Source: VRUE01 sp963788975 (GTDB taxonomy: Bacteria > Actinomycetota > Thermoleophilia > Solirubrobacterales > 70-9). From it: a stretch of 64,000 nt of DNA. The notes beneath the pieces were generated by a model. It had not been told where the DNA came from and did no database searches. It worked only from the letters and a program-made list of their open reading frames with translations. Shown piece by piece: positions 1-7,487 of this stretch (its first letter is position 1; every line of letters begins with the position of its first letter). A program made the translations under genes and the position numbers. The DNA is taken from positions 310,001 to 374,000 of the forward strand of contig CAWBIJ010000004.1 in the NCBI GenBank assembly GCA_963788975.1, in the 5' to 3' direction.

Positions 1-1345
1 CGGTGCGGGTGCCGACAATCGTCGCCTTCCGTCCCCTGCATCGCACTCCGCTGGAGCCGCCGAGGAAGCGAACGAGCTTCGATTCCGGGGGCGTGCAGGT
101 GCGCGCGCAGGAGCCTACCGCGGCCAGCGCCACGATCTTCCCCCCGGATTGCAGCCCGATCGTGTCGACCCGCGTTTCCTGTGCGAAGTACAGGTGCGCC
201 AGCGAGCCACCAGCGAAGGTGCGATCCGGACGACCGTTCTCGAGGCGCCGCAGGACCGCTATCTCGGCCCCGCCGAAGCTCGACGCGCTCGCGGTGACGC
301 CGCCGATCACGAGCCTGCCTCTTCGATCGACAGCGGCTCCGGCCACCCCAAGGCCGGTGTCCTTCGTGTAGGCGACGCCATCGCCGCTGAAGCCTCGATC
401 GGGTCTCCCATTCGGCAGCAATCGCAGCGCGAACGTGACGCCGTGGTTGCCGGTGCCGACGACGACGACCTTGCCCCCCGGCAACGCAAGGACGGCGTCG
501 ACCTGTGGGGCGTGCGCCACGTCGTCGATGAAGCGATGACCGTGGCGGCCAAACCGACGGTCGAATACGCCGCCGGCATTGAGGCGGGCAACGTGGATAG
601 CGCTGCTCGCCGGCTCGCAGCAGCGCATCCCCGCGATGACCACCCTCGAGCCAGCAGTCAGGTCCAGACCGCCGAGTCCCCTGGAGAAGTTCGTCACGGC
701 CGGTTGGCCGCCGTTGAAGGCGGAATCGGTCGTGCCCTGCGCGCTGAGGCGGGTCACGACCACTCTCGTGCCTCCGTAGCCGGACCCCAGCACTGCGCCC
801 ACGACGACCTTACCGTCGTCCTGGATCGCGATCTCCACCCCGCTGGCGGCGCCAAGGGCGACTTCCGCGATCCCACCCATGCCAAAGGTGCCGTCGACGC
901 TGCCGTCCGAGTTCAGCCGAGCCAGGACGAGGTTGCCTCCGCTGGTCGTCGCCGCAACCACCGCTCTCCCATCCGCACCCACAGCGAGCGAGCCTTCGAA
1001 GCCGACTCTCTGTTTGCCCAGCGATCCGAACAAGCTGCTGGTACCGCTGGACCCGAACGAGGTGTCGGGGGCGCCGTTCGGAGTGCGACGGGACACGAGG
1101 AAGTCAGTGGGGCAGTCGACGGCGAAGCAAATGGCCCTGCTGCGCAGCGCGTAGATCTTGTCGTCGGGACCTATGGCCATATCGACCGCGCTCACGCTCG
1201 CGCCTGGAACGTCTTCCAGCGAGGCCACGCCTTCGCCACCGAAGAAGCGGTCGAGATCGCCAGGCGCAGCGGCCGCACTCGCGTGCCCAATCGCCAAGAA
1301 ACCGCAAGCAAGCACCAGCGACGAGACGAAACGCACTACCTTCAT
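1..1345 (-). CDS. Secreted delta-60 repeat protein (3' end beyond left edge)
   Basis: Open reading frame on the minus strand from ATG at 1345 to the window edge without a stop. It starts with a signal peptide (MKVVRFVSSLVLACGF... to about residue 25) and has a GGGGAGA ribosome site. The body is a run of delta-60 type repeats with the signature LARL-x-DG-x-D-x-FG-x-GG (for example LARLNSDGSVDGTFG and RLLPNGRPDRGFSGDG). These are thought to form a beta-propeller. Near the edge it reads CRGRKATIVGT, the usual lead-in to RTX-like calcium-binding repeats, so the unseen C-terminus may carry them. Exported protein of unknown role. Confidence 0.85.
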   Translation of the reverse strand, partial: MKVVRFVSSLVLACGFLAIGHASAAAAPGDLDRFFGGEGVASLEDVPGASVSAVDMAIGPDDKIYALRSRAICFAVDCPTDFLVSRRTPNGAPDTSFGSSGTSSLFGSLGKQRVGFEGSLAVGADGRAVVAATTSGGNLVLARLNSDGSVDGTFGMGGIAEVALGAASGVEIAIQDDGKVVVGAVLGSGYGGTRVVVTRLSAQGTTDSAFNGGQPAVTNFSRGLGGLDLTAGSRVVIAGMRCCEPASSAIHVARLNAGGVFDRRFGRHGHRFIDDVAHAPQVDAVLALPGGKVVVVGTGNHGVTFALRLLPNGRPDRGFSGDGVAYTKDTGLGVAGAAVDRRGRLVIGGVTASASSFGGAEIAVLRRLENGRPDRTFAGGSLAHLYFAQETRVDTIGLQSGGKIVALAAVGSCARTCTPPESKLVRFLGGSSGVRCRGRKATIVGTRT

Positions 1346-1442
1346 GAGCAATCTCCCCTTTGGCCCAAGTTTGCTTGACCAACCTGTCGGCGGGTCAAAA
1401 CACCAGCTGCCGGCGGAGTTGCGGTCTCAGCCTTGGGGGGCG

Positions 1443-2408
1443 CTACCACCAAACGGTGGAATCGAGATTCTCGATCTCCTCGACCGGCTTGGTGTAGACG
1501 CCGGAGGAGAGGTACTTCCAGCCGTCGTCGGGGATCAAGAAGACGACGTTGCCGCCGGGGAGCTCCTCGGCGATGCGGACGGCGATGCGGGCGATCGCAC
1601 CAGAGGAGACGCCGGCGAAGACGCCCTCCTCGTCGAGCAGCTTGCGGGTCCAGACGACCGCGTCGCGGTTGGAGACCATGATCTTGCGGTCGAGCAGGGT
1701 GATATCGATGATCGGCGGGATGAAGCCGTCGTCGAGCGAGCGCAGGCCGTGCACCATCTCGCCCTGCATCGGCTCGGCGGCGACGATCAGCGTCTCGGGG
1801 TCGTTCTCCTTGAAGCGGCGGCCGTTGCCCATCAGGGTGCCGCCGGTGCCGAGGCCGCCGACGAAGGCCGCGACCCCGTCCAGCTCTTCGAGGATCTCGA
1901 CCGCGGTGCCGTTGTAGTGGGCGAGCGGGTTGGCCTCGTTGCCGTACTGGTAGGGCATGTAGTAGCTCGGGTCTTTGGACATCTCCAGCGCGACCTCGAC
2001 CGCACCGTTGGAGCCCTTGGCGCCCTCTGAGTAGACGATCTCCGCCCCGTACATCTCGAGCAGCTGGGTGCGCTCCTCGGTGACGTTGTCGGGCATCACC
2101 ACCTTCAGCGGGTAACCCTTGCGGCGGCAGATCATCGCCAGCGAGATGCCAGTGTTGCCTGAGGTCGGCTCGAGGATCGTCTGGCCGGGCTCGATCGCCC
2201 CTTCGGCCTCGGCCGCCTCGATCATCGAACGGGCGACGCGATCCTTGACCGAGCCGGTCGGGTTTCGCCCCTCCAGCTTGGCGTAGATCTTCACCTCGGG
2301 CTTCGGCGAGAGACGCGGCAGCTCGACCAGGGGTGTGTTGCCGATCGACTCGACGACATTGCCGTAGCGGCCCCCGCGGGGGCGGTTGAGTAGATCGTCC
2401 TGGGCCAT
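1443..2408 (-). CDS. cysM: Cysteine synthase CysM, CysO/O-phosphoserine type
   Basis: PLP-dependent fold-type II enzyme of 321 residues. The PLP lysine is in NPTGSVKDR (K55) and the substrate loop is EPTSGNTG (80-87). Homology is closest to the M. tuberculosis CysM type, which uses O-phosphoserine and thiocarboxylated CysO instead of acetylserine and sulfide. The arginine linked to phosphoserine use is kept in GLRSLDDGF (about R223), and the C-terminus ends in aromatic residues (STVWW), as in the tail that closes the CysM active site. Its protein partners CysO and MoeZ lie upstream on the same strand, now separated by a 5-kb transposon. A promoter motif shared with moeZ precedes it. Confidence 0.93.
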   Translation of the reverse strand: MAQDDLLNRPRGGRYGNVVESIGNTPLVELPRLSPKPEVKIYAKLEGRNPTGSVKDRVARSMIEAAEAEGAIEPGQTILEPTSGNTGISLAMICRRKGYPLKVVMPDNVTEERTQLLEMYGAEIVYSEGAKGSNGAVEVALEMSKDPSYYMPYQYGNEANPLAHYNGTAVEILEELDGVAAFVGGLGTGGTLMGNGRRFKENDPETLIVAAEPMQGEMVHGLRSLDDGFIPPIIDITLLDRKIMVSNRDAVVWTRKLLDEEGVFAGVSSGAIARIAVRIAEELPGGNVVFLIPDDGWKYLSSGVYTKPVEEIENLDSTVWW

Positions 2409-2418
2409 CGCTCTCCCG

Positions 2419-2437
2419 TTACTTCAAAAAGTATAGC
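2419..2437 (-). promoter_or_regulatory. cysM promoter element shared with moeZ
   Basis: TTACTTCAAAAAGTATAGC on the plus strand reads GCTATACTTTTTGAAGTAA toward cysM. It contains a TATACT -10 box and the palindrome ACTT-N4-AAGT. The same 19 bases, with one change, occur upstream of moeZ (9392-9410). The element lies 10 bp from the cysM start, so it is probably promoter plus operator for a sulfur-responsive regulator. Confidence 0.55.
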
Positions 2438-2442
2438 TAGGG

Positions 2443-2451
2443 AGGGCAGGG
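2443..2451. repeat. Left target-site duplication of the IS1-family transposon
   Basis: AGGGCAGGG here is repeated directly at 7466-7474, immediately outside the two inverted ends. Nine bases is the usual target duplication of IS1-family elements. Confidence 0.85.
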
Positions 2452-2453
2452 GT

Positions 2454-2469
2454 GTAGTGGGTCAGTTTG
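2454..2469 (+). repeat. Left terminal inverted repeat
   Basis: GTAGTGGGTCAGTTTG, a perfect inverted match to 7449-7464. It overlaps the 3' end and stop codon of the small gene at 2462-2659. Confidence 0.88.
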
Positions 2470-2659
2470 GTCTGACCCACCCCTTGATCGCTTCAGCCTG
2501 GCCTGGCGTTAGCTGCCAGCGCCCGCCTTTGCCGGGGGCATCGCCTGGGAACAGCTTGCGGGCCACCCGCCGGATCTGGCGAGCTCCAGCGCTGCGTGAG
2601 TCAGCCTGGGCACCGCCCCAAAGCTGAATCGCTAGCTCTTGCGGCGTAGCGAATTCCAT
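2462..2659 (-). CDS. Small basic protein, possible DNA-binding
   Basis: 65 residues, beginning MEFATPQELAIQLWGG and ending with ARKLFPGDAPGKGGRWQLTP. The combination of a TPxELA start with an R-x-LFP-x-DAPGKGGRW-x-LTP tail is typical of small helical proteins carried by actinobacterial phages and islands. No experimental function is known to me. Its stop codon lies inside the left transposon end, so the coding region and the repeat have co-evolved. It is transcribed outward, divergent from the methyltransferase. Confidence 0.6.
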   Translation of the reverse strand: MEFATPQELAIQLWGGAQADSRSAGARQIRRVARKLFPGDAPGKGGRWQLTPGQAEAIKGWVRPN

Positions 2660-2750
2660 GCGCCGATTGTCCCAGGTCGTGCTTGACAGAACTCTTGCTG
2701 TACCGGACTGAGGCAGGAGCTATTCCTGCTGTGGCAAAGGAGGCTCGCCT

Positions 2751-4571
2751 ATGGCGCAGAGTGGAGAACTCTTCTACGGAGACAACCTTGACATCCTAAG
2801 TCGCCATGTGGACGACGAGAGCATTGATCTGGTCTATCTCGATCCGCCGTTCAACTCCAACGCCGACTACAACATCCTCTTTGGGCATGTAGATGGATCT
2901 CGTGCCGCCGCTCAAATCAAGGCATTTGGGGATACCTGGCGGTGGGATGAAGCGGCAGCAGCCGATTTTCAAAAGGCCATTGAGTACGGCGGAACAGTTG
3001 CCGACGCGCTTCGGGCGTTTCAGACTTTGCTTGGCGGTTCAAACATGCTGGCCTATCTCTCCATGATGGCACCCCGGTTGATTGAACTTCGGCGAGTCCT
3101 GAAGTCGACCGGCTCACTTTTCCTGCATTGCGACCCAACGGCCAGCCACTACCTAAAGTTGTTGCTCGATTCGATCTTCAGCCCAGAGAACTTCCGTAAC
3201 GAGATCATCTGGCGGAGGACCGGCGCGCATGGGCCGCGCCGTTCATTTGGGCCCATACACGACACGCTGCTCTTCTATTCGAAGTCCAATGACTACTACT
3301 TCAAAGTGCTACGTCGGCCTTACATGGTGGGCCATGTCGCCAAGCGATATCGACGTGAACCTGACGGTCGCCTTCGATCGACGACAGGGGGGAACATTCT
3401 GACTGGAGCCGGGACGACGAATGGTGAGTCAGGGCAACCGTGGAGAGGTTTCAACCCTTCTAGTAAGGGCCGGCATTGGGCGATCCCGGGCGATCTCGCG
3501 GAACAGATGCCGCCCGAGTTCCAAGAACTCGGAGTTCAGAAAAAGCTTGAGGCGCTATATGACGCAGGCCTCATTGAAATAAAGGAGCGTGCTGACTGGC
3601 CCCATCCCGTGCGCTACCTGCGACCGGGGGACGGTCAGCCGCTTTCAGATCTGTGGGCAAGCCAGCCCTATACGGGAGCATGGGGAAAGGGCGTCCGCGG
3701 CACTGTTTATGAGTCGGACCAGGACATTGATGCCGACGTCCAGTGGCTGGGGCGAACCGATCCTGAGCGTTTGGGATACCCAACTCAAAAGCCGGAAGGC
3801 TTGCTCCAGCGCGTCATTGAATCTTCATGTCCCCCCGACGGTTCGGTTCTCGATCCGTTTTGTGGCTGCGGTACGGCAGTTGCCGTTGCGGAGCACCTGG
3901 AACGCCGCTGGGTTGGAATTGACATCACGTTTCTTGCGACGAATCTGATTAAGAGTCGCCTGGTGCACTCCTTTGGCGAAGACCTTGACTTCAAGGTCAT
4001 TGGCGAGCCGACGACTGTCGAGGATGCCGCCCAGCTCGCGAAGAACGACCACGAGCAATTCGAGGCGTGGGCATTGGGTCTCGTGGGTGCCCGAACCACA
4101 ACGAAGAAAAAGGGGGCAGATCGCGGTATCGATGGTCGGCTTCCATTCTTCGAGAAGCTTGGGGGCAAGGCGCATCAGGTGCTCATCTCGGTGAAGGGTG
4201 GAAGGACAGGGGTTGGTGCTGTCCGCGACCTCCGGGGCGTCATCGACCGGGAGCAGGCAGAGATCGGGGTGCTCATCAGCATGCGCGAACCGACTCGGCC
4301 TATGCGGGAAGAGGCGGCTAGCGCCGGCCACTATCACTCGGGTTCGGAGGGTGTCGGTGCGTGGCTCCCACATTCACGCATTCAACTTCTTACCGTTGAG
4401 GAGTTGCTTGCGGGAAAACGAATCGACATGCCGCGCTTGATGGGCAGCCTCGCGTTTCGCCGCGCACCTAAGGTTGAGCGCCGCCGTCCGACAACTGAGC
4501 CTCTTTTTCAGAACTTCCCTGACACTCCCGGATCTGACGAAGTCTTCCCCGCGCCGACCCGTAAGGCTTAA
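2751..4571 (+). CDS. Beta-class DNA methyltransferase fused to Mrr-like nuclease domain
   Basis: 606 residues with a strong ribosome site (AAAGGAGG, 7 bases before ATG). The N-terminal two thirds is an N6-adenine/N4-cytosine methyltransferase. Catalytic motif DPPFNSNADYN is near residue 32 and the SAM motif DPFCGCGTAV near 365, so the order is beta class. From about residue 435 a second domain reads FEAWAL...GADRGIDGRL...LISVKGG, matching the spaced E/D/xVK pattern of Mrr-type PD-(D/E)XK nucleases. This suggests methylation and cleavage in one chain. It is the main passenger of the transposon. There is no separate specificity subunit. The target sequence cannot be read from here. Confidence 0.85.
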   Translation: MAQSGELFYGDNLDILSRHVDDESIDLVYLDPPFNSNADYNILFGHVDGSRAAAQIKAFGDTWRWDEAAAADFQKAIEYGGTVADALRAFQTLLGGSNMLAYLSMMAPRLIELRRVLKSTGSLFLHCDPTASHYLKLLLDSIFSPENFRNEIIWRRTGAHGPRRSFGPIHDTLLFYSKSNDYYFKVLRRPYMVGHVAKRYRREPDGRLRSTTGGNILTGAGTTNGESGQPWRGFNPSSKGRHWAIPGDLAEQMPPEFQELGVQKKLEALYDAGLIEIKERADWPHPVRYLRPGDGQPLSDLWASQPYTGAWGKGVRGTVYESDQDIDADVQWLGRTDPERLGYPTQKPEGLLQRVIESSCPPDGSVLDPFCGCGTAVAVAEHLERRWVGIDITFLATNLIKSRLVHSFGEDLDFKVIGEPTTVEDAAQLAKNDHEQFEAWALGLVGARTTTKKKGADRGIDGRLPFFEKLGGKAHQVLISVKGGRTGVGAVRDLRGVIDREQAEIGVLISMREPTRPMREEAASAGHYHSGSEGVGAWLPHSRIQLLTVEELLAGKRIDMPRLMGSLAFRRAPKVERRRPTTEPLFQNFPDTPGSDEVFPAPTRKA

Positions 4572-5407
4572 TCCACTAGCGCCGCGATCTCTTCCAGAGA
4601 CCAGATGTGGTCCGCCACGCCGGCCGCCATCGCCGGAGTCTGCGGGTAGCGCTCCATGAGCGACTGGTGAGGGCGGGCAAAGTTGTAGTGCAAAAAGTGG
4701 AGCGAAACCGCATGCGCAAGGTTCTCAACTCGCTTACTAAAGCCGTTGGTCAGCCTCGTGAAGCGCCGCATCCCCATCCGCATCGAGAGGTTCTGCCGCT
4801 CGACGTAGCTGGTCGAGATCCGGTCCCGGTCGGGATCGCCCTTCAGGGCCCGGACCTTCGCGCCAGTGCAGACCGGCGGGCTGTATTTGTACTCGGCAGT
4901 GGGACCAGGCGAGCTGTAGGTCTTGTGGATCTGCGCCCAATCGACCTTCTGGCGGAAGGCTGGCCCCACGGCTTGTTCGTAGATGCTGTTCCCATCGGTC
5001 GTTAGCTGGATGCGGTTCGCCATCCTGCTCGCCAGGTCGCACATGAAGACGTAGGCGTCGTCGGTGCTTTGCTCCCCGACGAGCCAGCTAGGAACGAGCT
5101 TGGTGTCGGCGCAGAGGGCCGTATAGGTCCAGACATCGCCGTAGCCGGGAGTCCCTTTGAACTCCTCCGGCACGTTCTTTTTCTTCGCGTAGCAGTAGGC
5201 CCAGATCTCGTCGGCCTCGATCACTTTGCAGGGGAGATCGCGCAGCGTCTGGTCCTGGTAGACGGTGCAGGCTTCCCCGAGATCGCCCAGGAGCTTGGTG
5301 ATCGTGTTCTTGGCTGCCCCGGTCATCCGGACTGTGGCTCGGATGCTGTTGCCCTCGACCAAGGCACCGATGATCTGGGCACGCTTCTCGGTGGACAGCC
5401 TGTTCAT
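4568..5407 (-). CDS. IS1-family transposase
   Basis: 279 residues from the conserved start MNRLSTEKRAQIIGALVEG. The N-terminal helix-turn-helix is followed by a DDE core: D in IEADEIWAY, D in LTTDGNSIY, E in SYVERQNLSMRM, then the family's RFTRLTNGFSKRVENLAHAV block. The open frame extends upstream to 5797, but that part overlaps the Fic gene and promoter and has no family similarity, so I start it at 5407 (5416 is possible). Its stop overlaps the methyltransferase stop by a few bases, convergent. It presumably acts on the 16-bp ends of the 5-kb unit. Confidence 0.9.
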   Translation of the reverse strand: MNRLSTEKRAQIIGALVEGNSIRATVRMTGAAKNTITKLLGDLGEACTVYQDQTLRDLPCKVIEADEIWAYCYAKKKNVPEEFKGTPGYGDVWTYTALCADTKLVPSWLVGEQSTDDAYVFMCDLASRMANRIQLTTDGNSIYEQAVGPAFRQKVDWAQIHKTYSSPGPTAEYKYSPPVCTGAKVRALKGDPDRDRISTSYVERQNLSMRMGMRRFTRLTNGFSKRVENLAHAVSLHFLHYNFARPHQSLMERYPQTPAMAAGVADHIWSLEEIAALVD

Positions 5408-5526
5408 ACTGACCATTATGCGTAAGCACCGGACGGAAAGACTAGGCCTTTCCAGGGCCTTTCTGAAACCTGGTCCAGATGGAATTAGTTTTTTCTTGCC
5501 GCGACAACCAGAACGAATGTTCCCAG

Positions 5527-5567
5527 CCTTGTCCAGATTGAATTTAAAATAGATATACTGGACAAGG
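5527..5567 (+). promoter_or_regulatory. Fic promoter with 10-bp inverted-repeat operator
   Basis: CCTTGTCCAG (5527-5536) and CTGGACAAGG (5558-5567) are perfect inverted copies around an AT-rich 21-bp core. A partial copy (TGGTCCAGATGGAATT) lies at 5471. TATACT at 5554-5559 is a good -10 box only 10 bp before the Fic ATG, so the transcript may be leaderless. The XRE protein of the same transposon is an obvious candidate binder. Confidence 0.6.
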
Positions 5568-5569
5568 TT

Positions 5570-6574
5570 ATGCCGCGAGGACGCCCCAGCCGCCAGCAGG
5601 TCTTCAAGAGCCTCGACGAGGCTCGTCGAGATTTGAACATCATTGGCGGCCTTCCTGAGCCAACCGTCTTTCAAAACGTGTGGGCCGATATCTGGATCGA
5701 AGAGACCCACAACTCGACCGCAATCGAGGGGAATACGCTGCGCCGGAAACAGGTCCAGCTCCTTCTTGAGGAGGGCGTCGTGACCGGGAGCGCTCACGAG
5801 CTCAAGGAGTGGATGGAGGCGAAGGCCTATGGAGAGGCCGCACGCTGGACTTATGAGGGCGCCTACCGCGGCCGATTCCGGGACGGAGACACGATCACGG
5901 AGTCCGATCTACGCCGCATCCACCATCTGACCGTCGAGTCCGTCTGGGTTCACTTCCCACCTGAGGGGCTTCGGTCTGACGAGACTCCGGGTGGCTACCG
6001 AACTGGCGATATCGAACCCCTCCGGCCTGATTTGACTCCGCCGCCGCCTAGCATCGTTTCGTCTCTCATTGGAGATTGGCTAAGAGAGACCAATGAGGGG
6101 CCACCAGGGGACTGCCACACAATTGAGCACCTAGCTGAGCGCCATGCTGCTTTTGAGCGGATTCACCCATTCCCGGATGGCAATGGCCGAGCCGGTCGCT
6201 TGGTGCTCACGATGCTCCTAGTTCAGAACGGCTATCCCCCCGCCATCATCTACAAGGGGGAGCGAAAACGCTATCTAGCGGCCCTGCAGCGAGCCGACGA
6301 CGAAGACCCTGGCGCGCTCGCTGAATTGCTTGCTCGGTCTGTTCGAGAGGGCATTTATCGCTTCTTGATGCCCAATCTCGCCGGGCCGCTTTCGGTGGTC
6401 CCCCTCGCCGGGCTCGCGGACGAAGATCTATCGCGAGCGGCGCTTGTTGGCGCTGCGCAACGTGGCAGGCTCAAGGCCAATAAGCATGGGGGAAATTGGT
6501 ACTCGACTCGGCAATGGGTCGACGAGTACAAGGCAAGCCGACACCCTGGGCGTGCCTTGCCTGAAACTGCGTAA
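5570..6574 (+). CDS. Fic-domain protein (class II, N-terminal inhibitory helix)
   Basis: 334 residues. The catalytic motif is HPFPDGNGRAGR near residue 199 (HxFxxGNGRxxR), which in this family transfers AMP from ATP to a target hydroxyl. The self-inhibitory motif [S/T]xxxEG is present as STAIEGN near residue 50, placing it in the class with an N-terminal inhibitory helix. A Fic_N region precedes the core, and a C-terminal winged-helix-like segment (about 280-330) may read DNA or regulate activity. The ATG directly follows the operator palindrome. As a transposon passenger it may act in stability or defence; the target is unknown. Confidence 0.88.
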   Translation: MPRGRPSRQQVFKSLDEARRDLNIIGGLPEPTVFQNVWADIWIEETHNSTAIEGNTLRRKQVQLLLEEGVVTGSAHELKEWMEAKAYGEAARWTYEGAYRGRFRDGDTITESDLRRIHHLTVESVWVHFPPEGLRSDETPGGYRTGDIEPLRPDLTPPPPSIVSSLIGDWLRETNEGPPGDCHTIEHLAERHAAFERIHPFPDGNGRAGRLVLTMLLVQNGYPPAIIYKGERKRYLAALQRADDEDPGALAELLARSVREGIYRFLMPNLAGPLSVVPLAGLADEDLSRAALVGAAQRGRLKANKHGGNWYSTRQWVDEYKASRHPGRALPETA

Positions 6575-6582
6575 GAGAGGAC

Positions 6583-6804
6583 TTAGGTGTTTCTCCAACG
6601 CGCCCTAGCCGCCTTCTCGGCTGCTTGAGAGCGCTCTGCCGCCGTCATGCGTCCGGCTCGACTCTTCCCGCCTTTCTTGCCGCCTAGTCGGCCGGCAATG
6701 GCATGTGGGCTTTCAGGCTCTTGCCGCATCTCGTCGGTCGCATCCCCCACAATGGCGGCCGCAAGCCGGTTCAAGTCTGCGGGCTTCTTCGACTGCTTAG
6801 CCAT
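6583..6804 (-). CDS. Small KGG-motif protein
   Basis: 73 residues. The tail reads AGRLGGKKGGKSRAGRMTAAER followed by an ARARW end, a pattern seen in many small actinobacterial proteins near XRE genes, related to the KGG/stress-repeat motif. Highly charged, no membrane segment. It follows the XRE gene by 2 bp and is probably the last gene of a three-gene operon (81-aa protein, XRE, KGG). Role unknown; it could be a nucleic-acid-binding or antitoxin-like protein. Confidence 0.65.
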   Translation of the reverse strand: MAKQSKKPADLNRLAAAIVGDATDEMRQEPESPHAIAGRLGGKKGGKSRAGRMTAAERSQAAEKAARARWRNT

Positions 6805-6806
6805 GC

Positions 6807-7079
6807 TCAGAGCGTAGCGTTCTGGTCGGGTAGCTCAAACCCTCCGAGTCGCGTCCCGCCCGGCTCCCATTCGAGACCGTCCAGCAGCTCGCCAGGCTCG
6901 ACGCCCAGCGCCCCGGCCAGCTTGATCAACGTGTCGACCCGAGCGGTGCGTTCCCCGCGCTCGAGCTGCCCAACGGCTGTGCGGTGCAACGAGGCACGAA
7001 CGGCGGCCTCTTCCTGCGAGATGCCCACGCGTTTGCGACAGCGGGCAAGATTTCGGCCGAAGTGGGCCGCGACGTTCAC
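6807..7079 (-). CDS. XRE-family transcriptional regulator
   Basis: A Cro/C1-type helix-turn-helix (VGISQEEAAVRASLHRTAVGQLERGERTARVDTLIKLAGALGV) fills most of the 90 residues. I choose the GTG start at 7079 because it overlaps the stop of the upstream 81-aa gene in a GTGA junction, typical of translational coupling. A longer ATG start at 7139 would overlap that gene by 64 bp. It is the only obvious regulator on the transposon and may bind the Fic operator. Confidence 0.82.
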   Translation of the reverse strand: MNVAAHFGRNLARCRKRVGISQEEAAVRASLHRTAVGQLERGERTARVDTLIKLAGALGVEPGELLDGLEWEPGGTRLGGFELPDQNATL

Positions 7080-7321
7080 AGGCCGAGACGGTCGAAGTGG
7101 ATAGCGGCGAGAGTCGGCCGGATCGAGACTCCCCGGCACTCCAACAAGCCGATGCCGACGAGATCGCGCACCGCGCGCTCTGCGGCGTCTCCGCAGTCGA
7201 TCTTTCGGCCGAGTTCAGGGATCGTGCGCCACATCGGGTACACGGCCAGTGCCATCGCCATGACTGCTCGCTGGACGACCGTATCCGCGCACGCACGCCG
7301 CGGGCTAGGCTGGTCAAGCAT
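7076..7321 (-). CDS. Small winged-helix-like partner of the XRE gene
   Basis: 81 residues with an AGGAGG ribosome site before ATG. It reads AVYPMWRTIPELGRKI...AERAVRDLVGIGLLECRG...AAIHFDRLGL, a compact winged-helix pattern that repeatedly accompanies XRE genes in actinobacterial mobile DNA. It is coupled to the XRE gene by a 4-bp overlap. A conserved hairpin lies 24 bases upstream of its start. Confidence 0.65.
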   Translation of the reverse strand: MLDQPSPRRACADTVVQRAVMAMALAVYPMWRTIPELGRKIDCGDAAERAVRDLVGIGLLECRGVSIRPTLAAIHFDRLGL

Positions 7322-7344
7322 CGGGACTTACCTCCTGGTGCCAT

Positions 7345-7373
7345 GCCCCCGGTCGTTCCACCGACGCGGGGGC
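7345..7373 (-). promoter_or_regulatory. 5' UTR hairpin (GCCCCC type)
   Basis: On the minus strand, GCCCCC (7373-7368) pairs with GGGGGC (7350-7345), followed inward by a short second helix and a 6-base loop. It sits 24 bases before the ATG at 7321, just upstream of the ribosome site. The same structure, 24 of 29 bases identical with one compensated pair, precedes the integrase of the other island (53299-53327) at the same distance. Confidence 0.6.
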
Positions 7374-7448
7374 GCTTTCTGGTCTCTAAGTACCAGGCGA
7401 AGCTAGAGCAATAAGTCGGCGCGATCTAGGGCTGATGGCCTCTCGATT

Positions 7449-7465
7449 CAAACTGACCCACTACC
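7449..7465 (-). repeat. Right terminal inverted repeat
   Basis: CAAACTGACCCACTAC at 7449-7464 is the exact inverse of 2454-2469. One extra C at 7465 separates it from the target duplication. Confidence 0.88.
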
Positions 7466-7474
7466 AGGGCAGGG
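7466..7474. repeat. Right target-site duplication
   Basis: AGGGCAGGG, direct copy of 2443-2451. Together they mark the original insertion point between the coiled-coil gene and cysM. Confidence 0.85.
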
Positions 7475-7487
7475 CTAGCGGCGGCGC

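Larger units (their letters stand above)
2452..7465. mobile_element. IS1-family transposon with passenger genes (about 5.0 kb)
   Basis: The ends carry a 16-bp perfect inverted repeat (GTAGTGGGTCAGTTTG at 2454-2469, complement at 7449-7464), extended by one imperfect base or two. They are flanked by a 9-bp direct repeat. Inside are an IS1-family transposase and passengers: a small DNA-binding-type protein, a methyltransferase-nuclease fusion, a Fic protein, a KGG-motif protein, an XRE regulator and its partner. The methyltransferase and transposase coding regions overlap at their stops, so there is no room for a separate IS end between them. The whole 5 kb is therefore one unit. It landed between cysM and the cysO/moeZ side of the cysteine locus. 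Confidence 0.85.

Noticed and set aside
149..1378. Long plus-strand open frame at the left edge
   Set aside because: It is the antisense shadow of the delta-60 repeat gene, which has a signal peptide, ribosome site and family repeats; the plus-strand translation resembles nothing and is rich in rare combinations.
4568..5407. A stand-alone IS1 nested in a larger unit
   Set aside because: The methyltransferase and transposase stops overlap, and no inverted repeats flank the transposase closely; the only matching ends are at 2454 and 7464.
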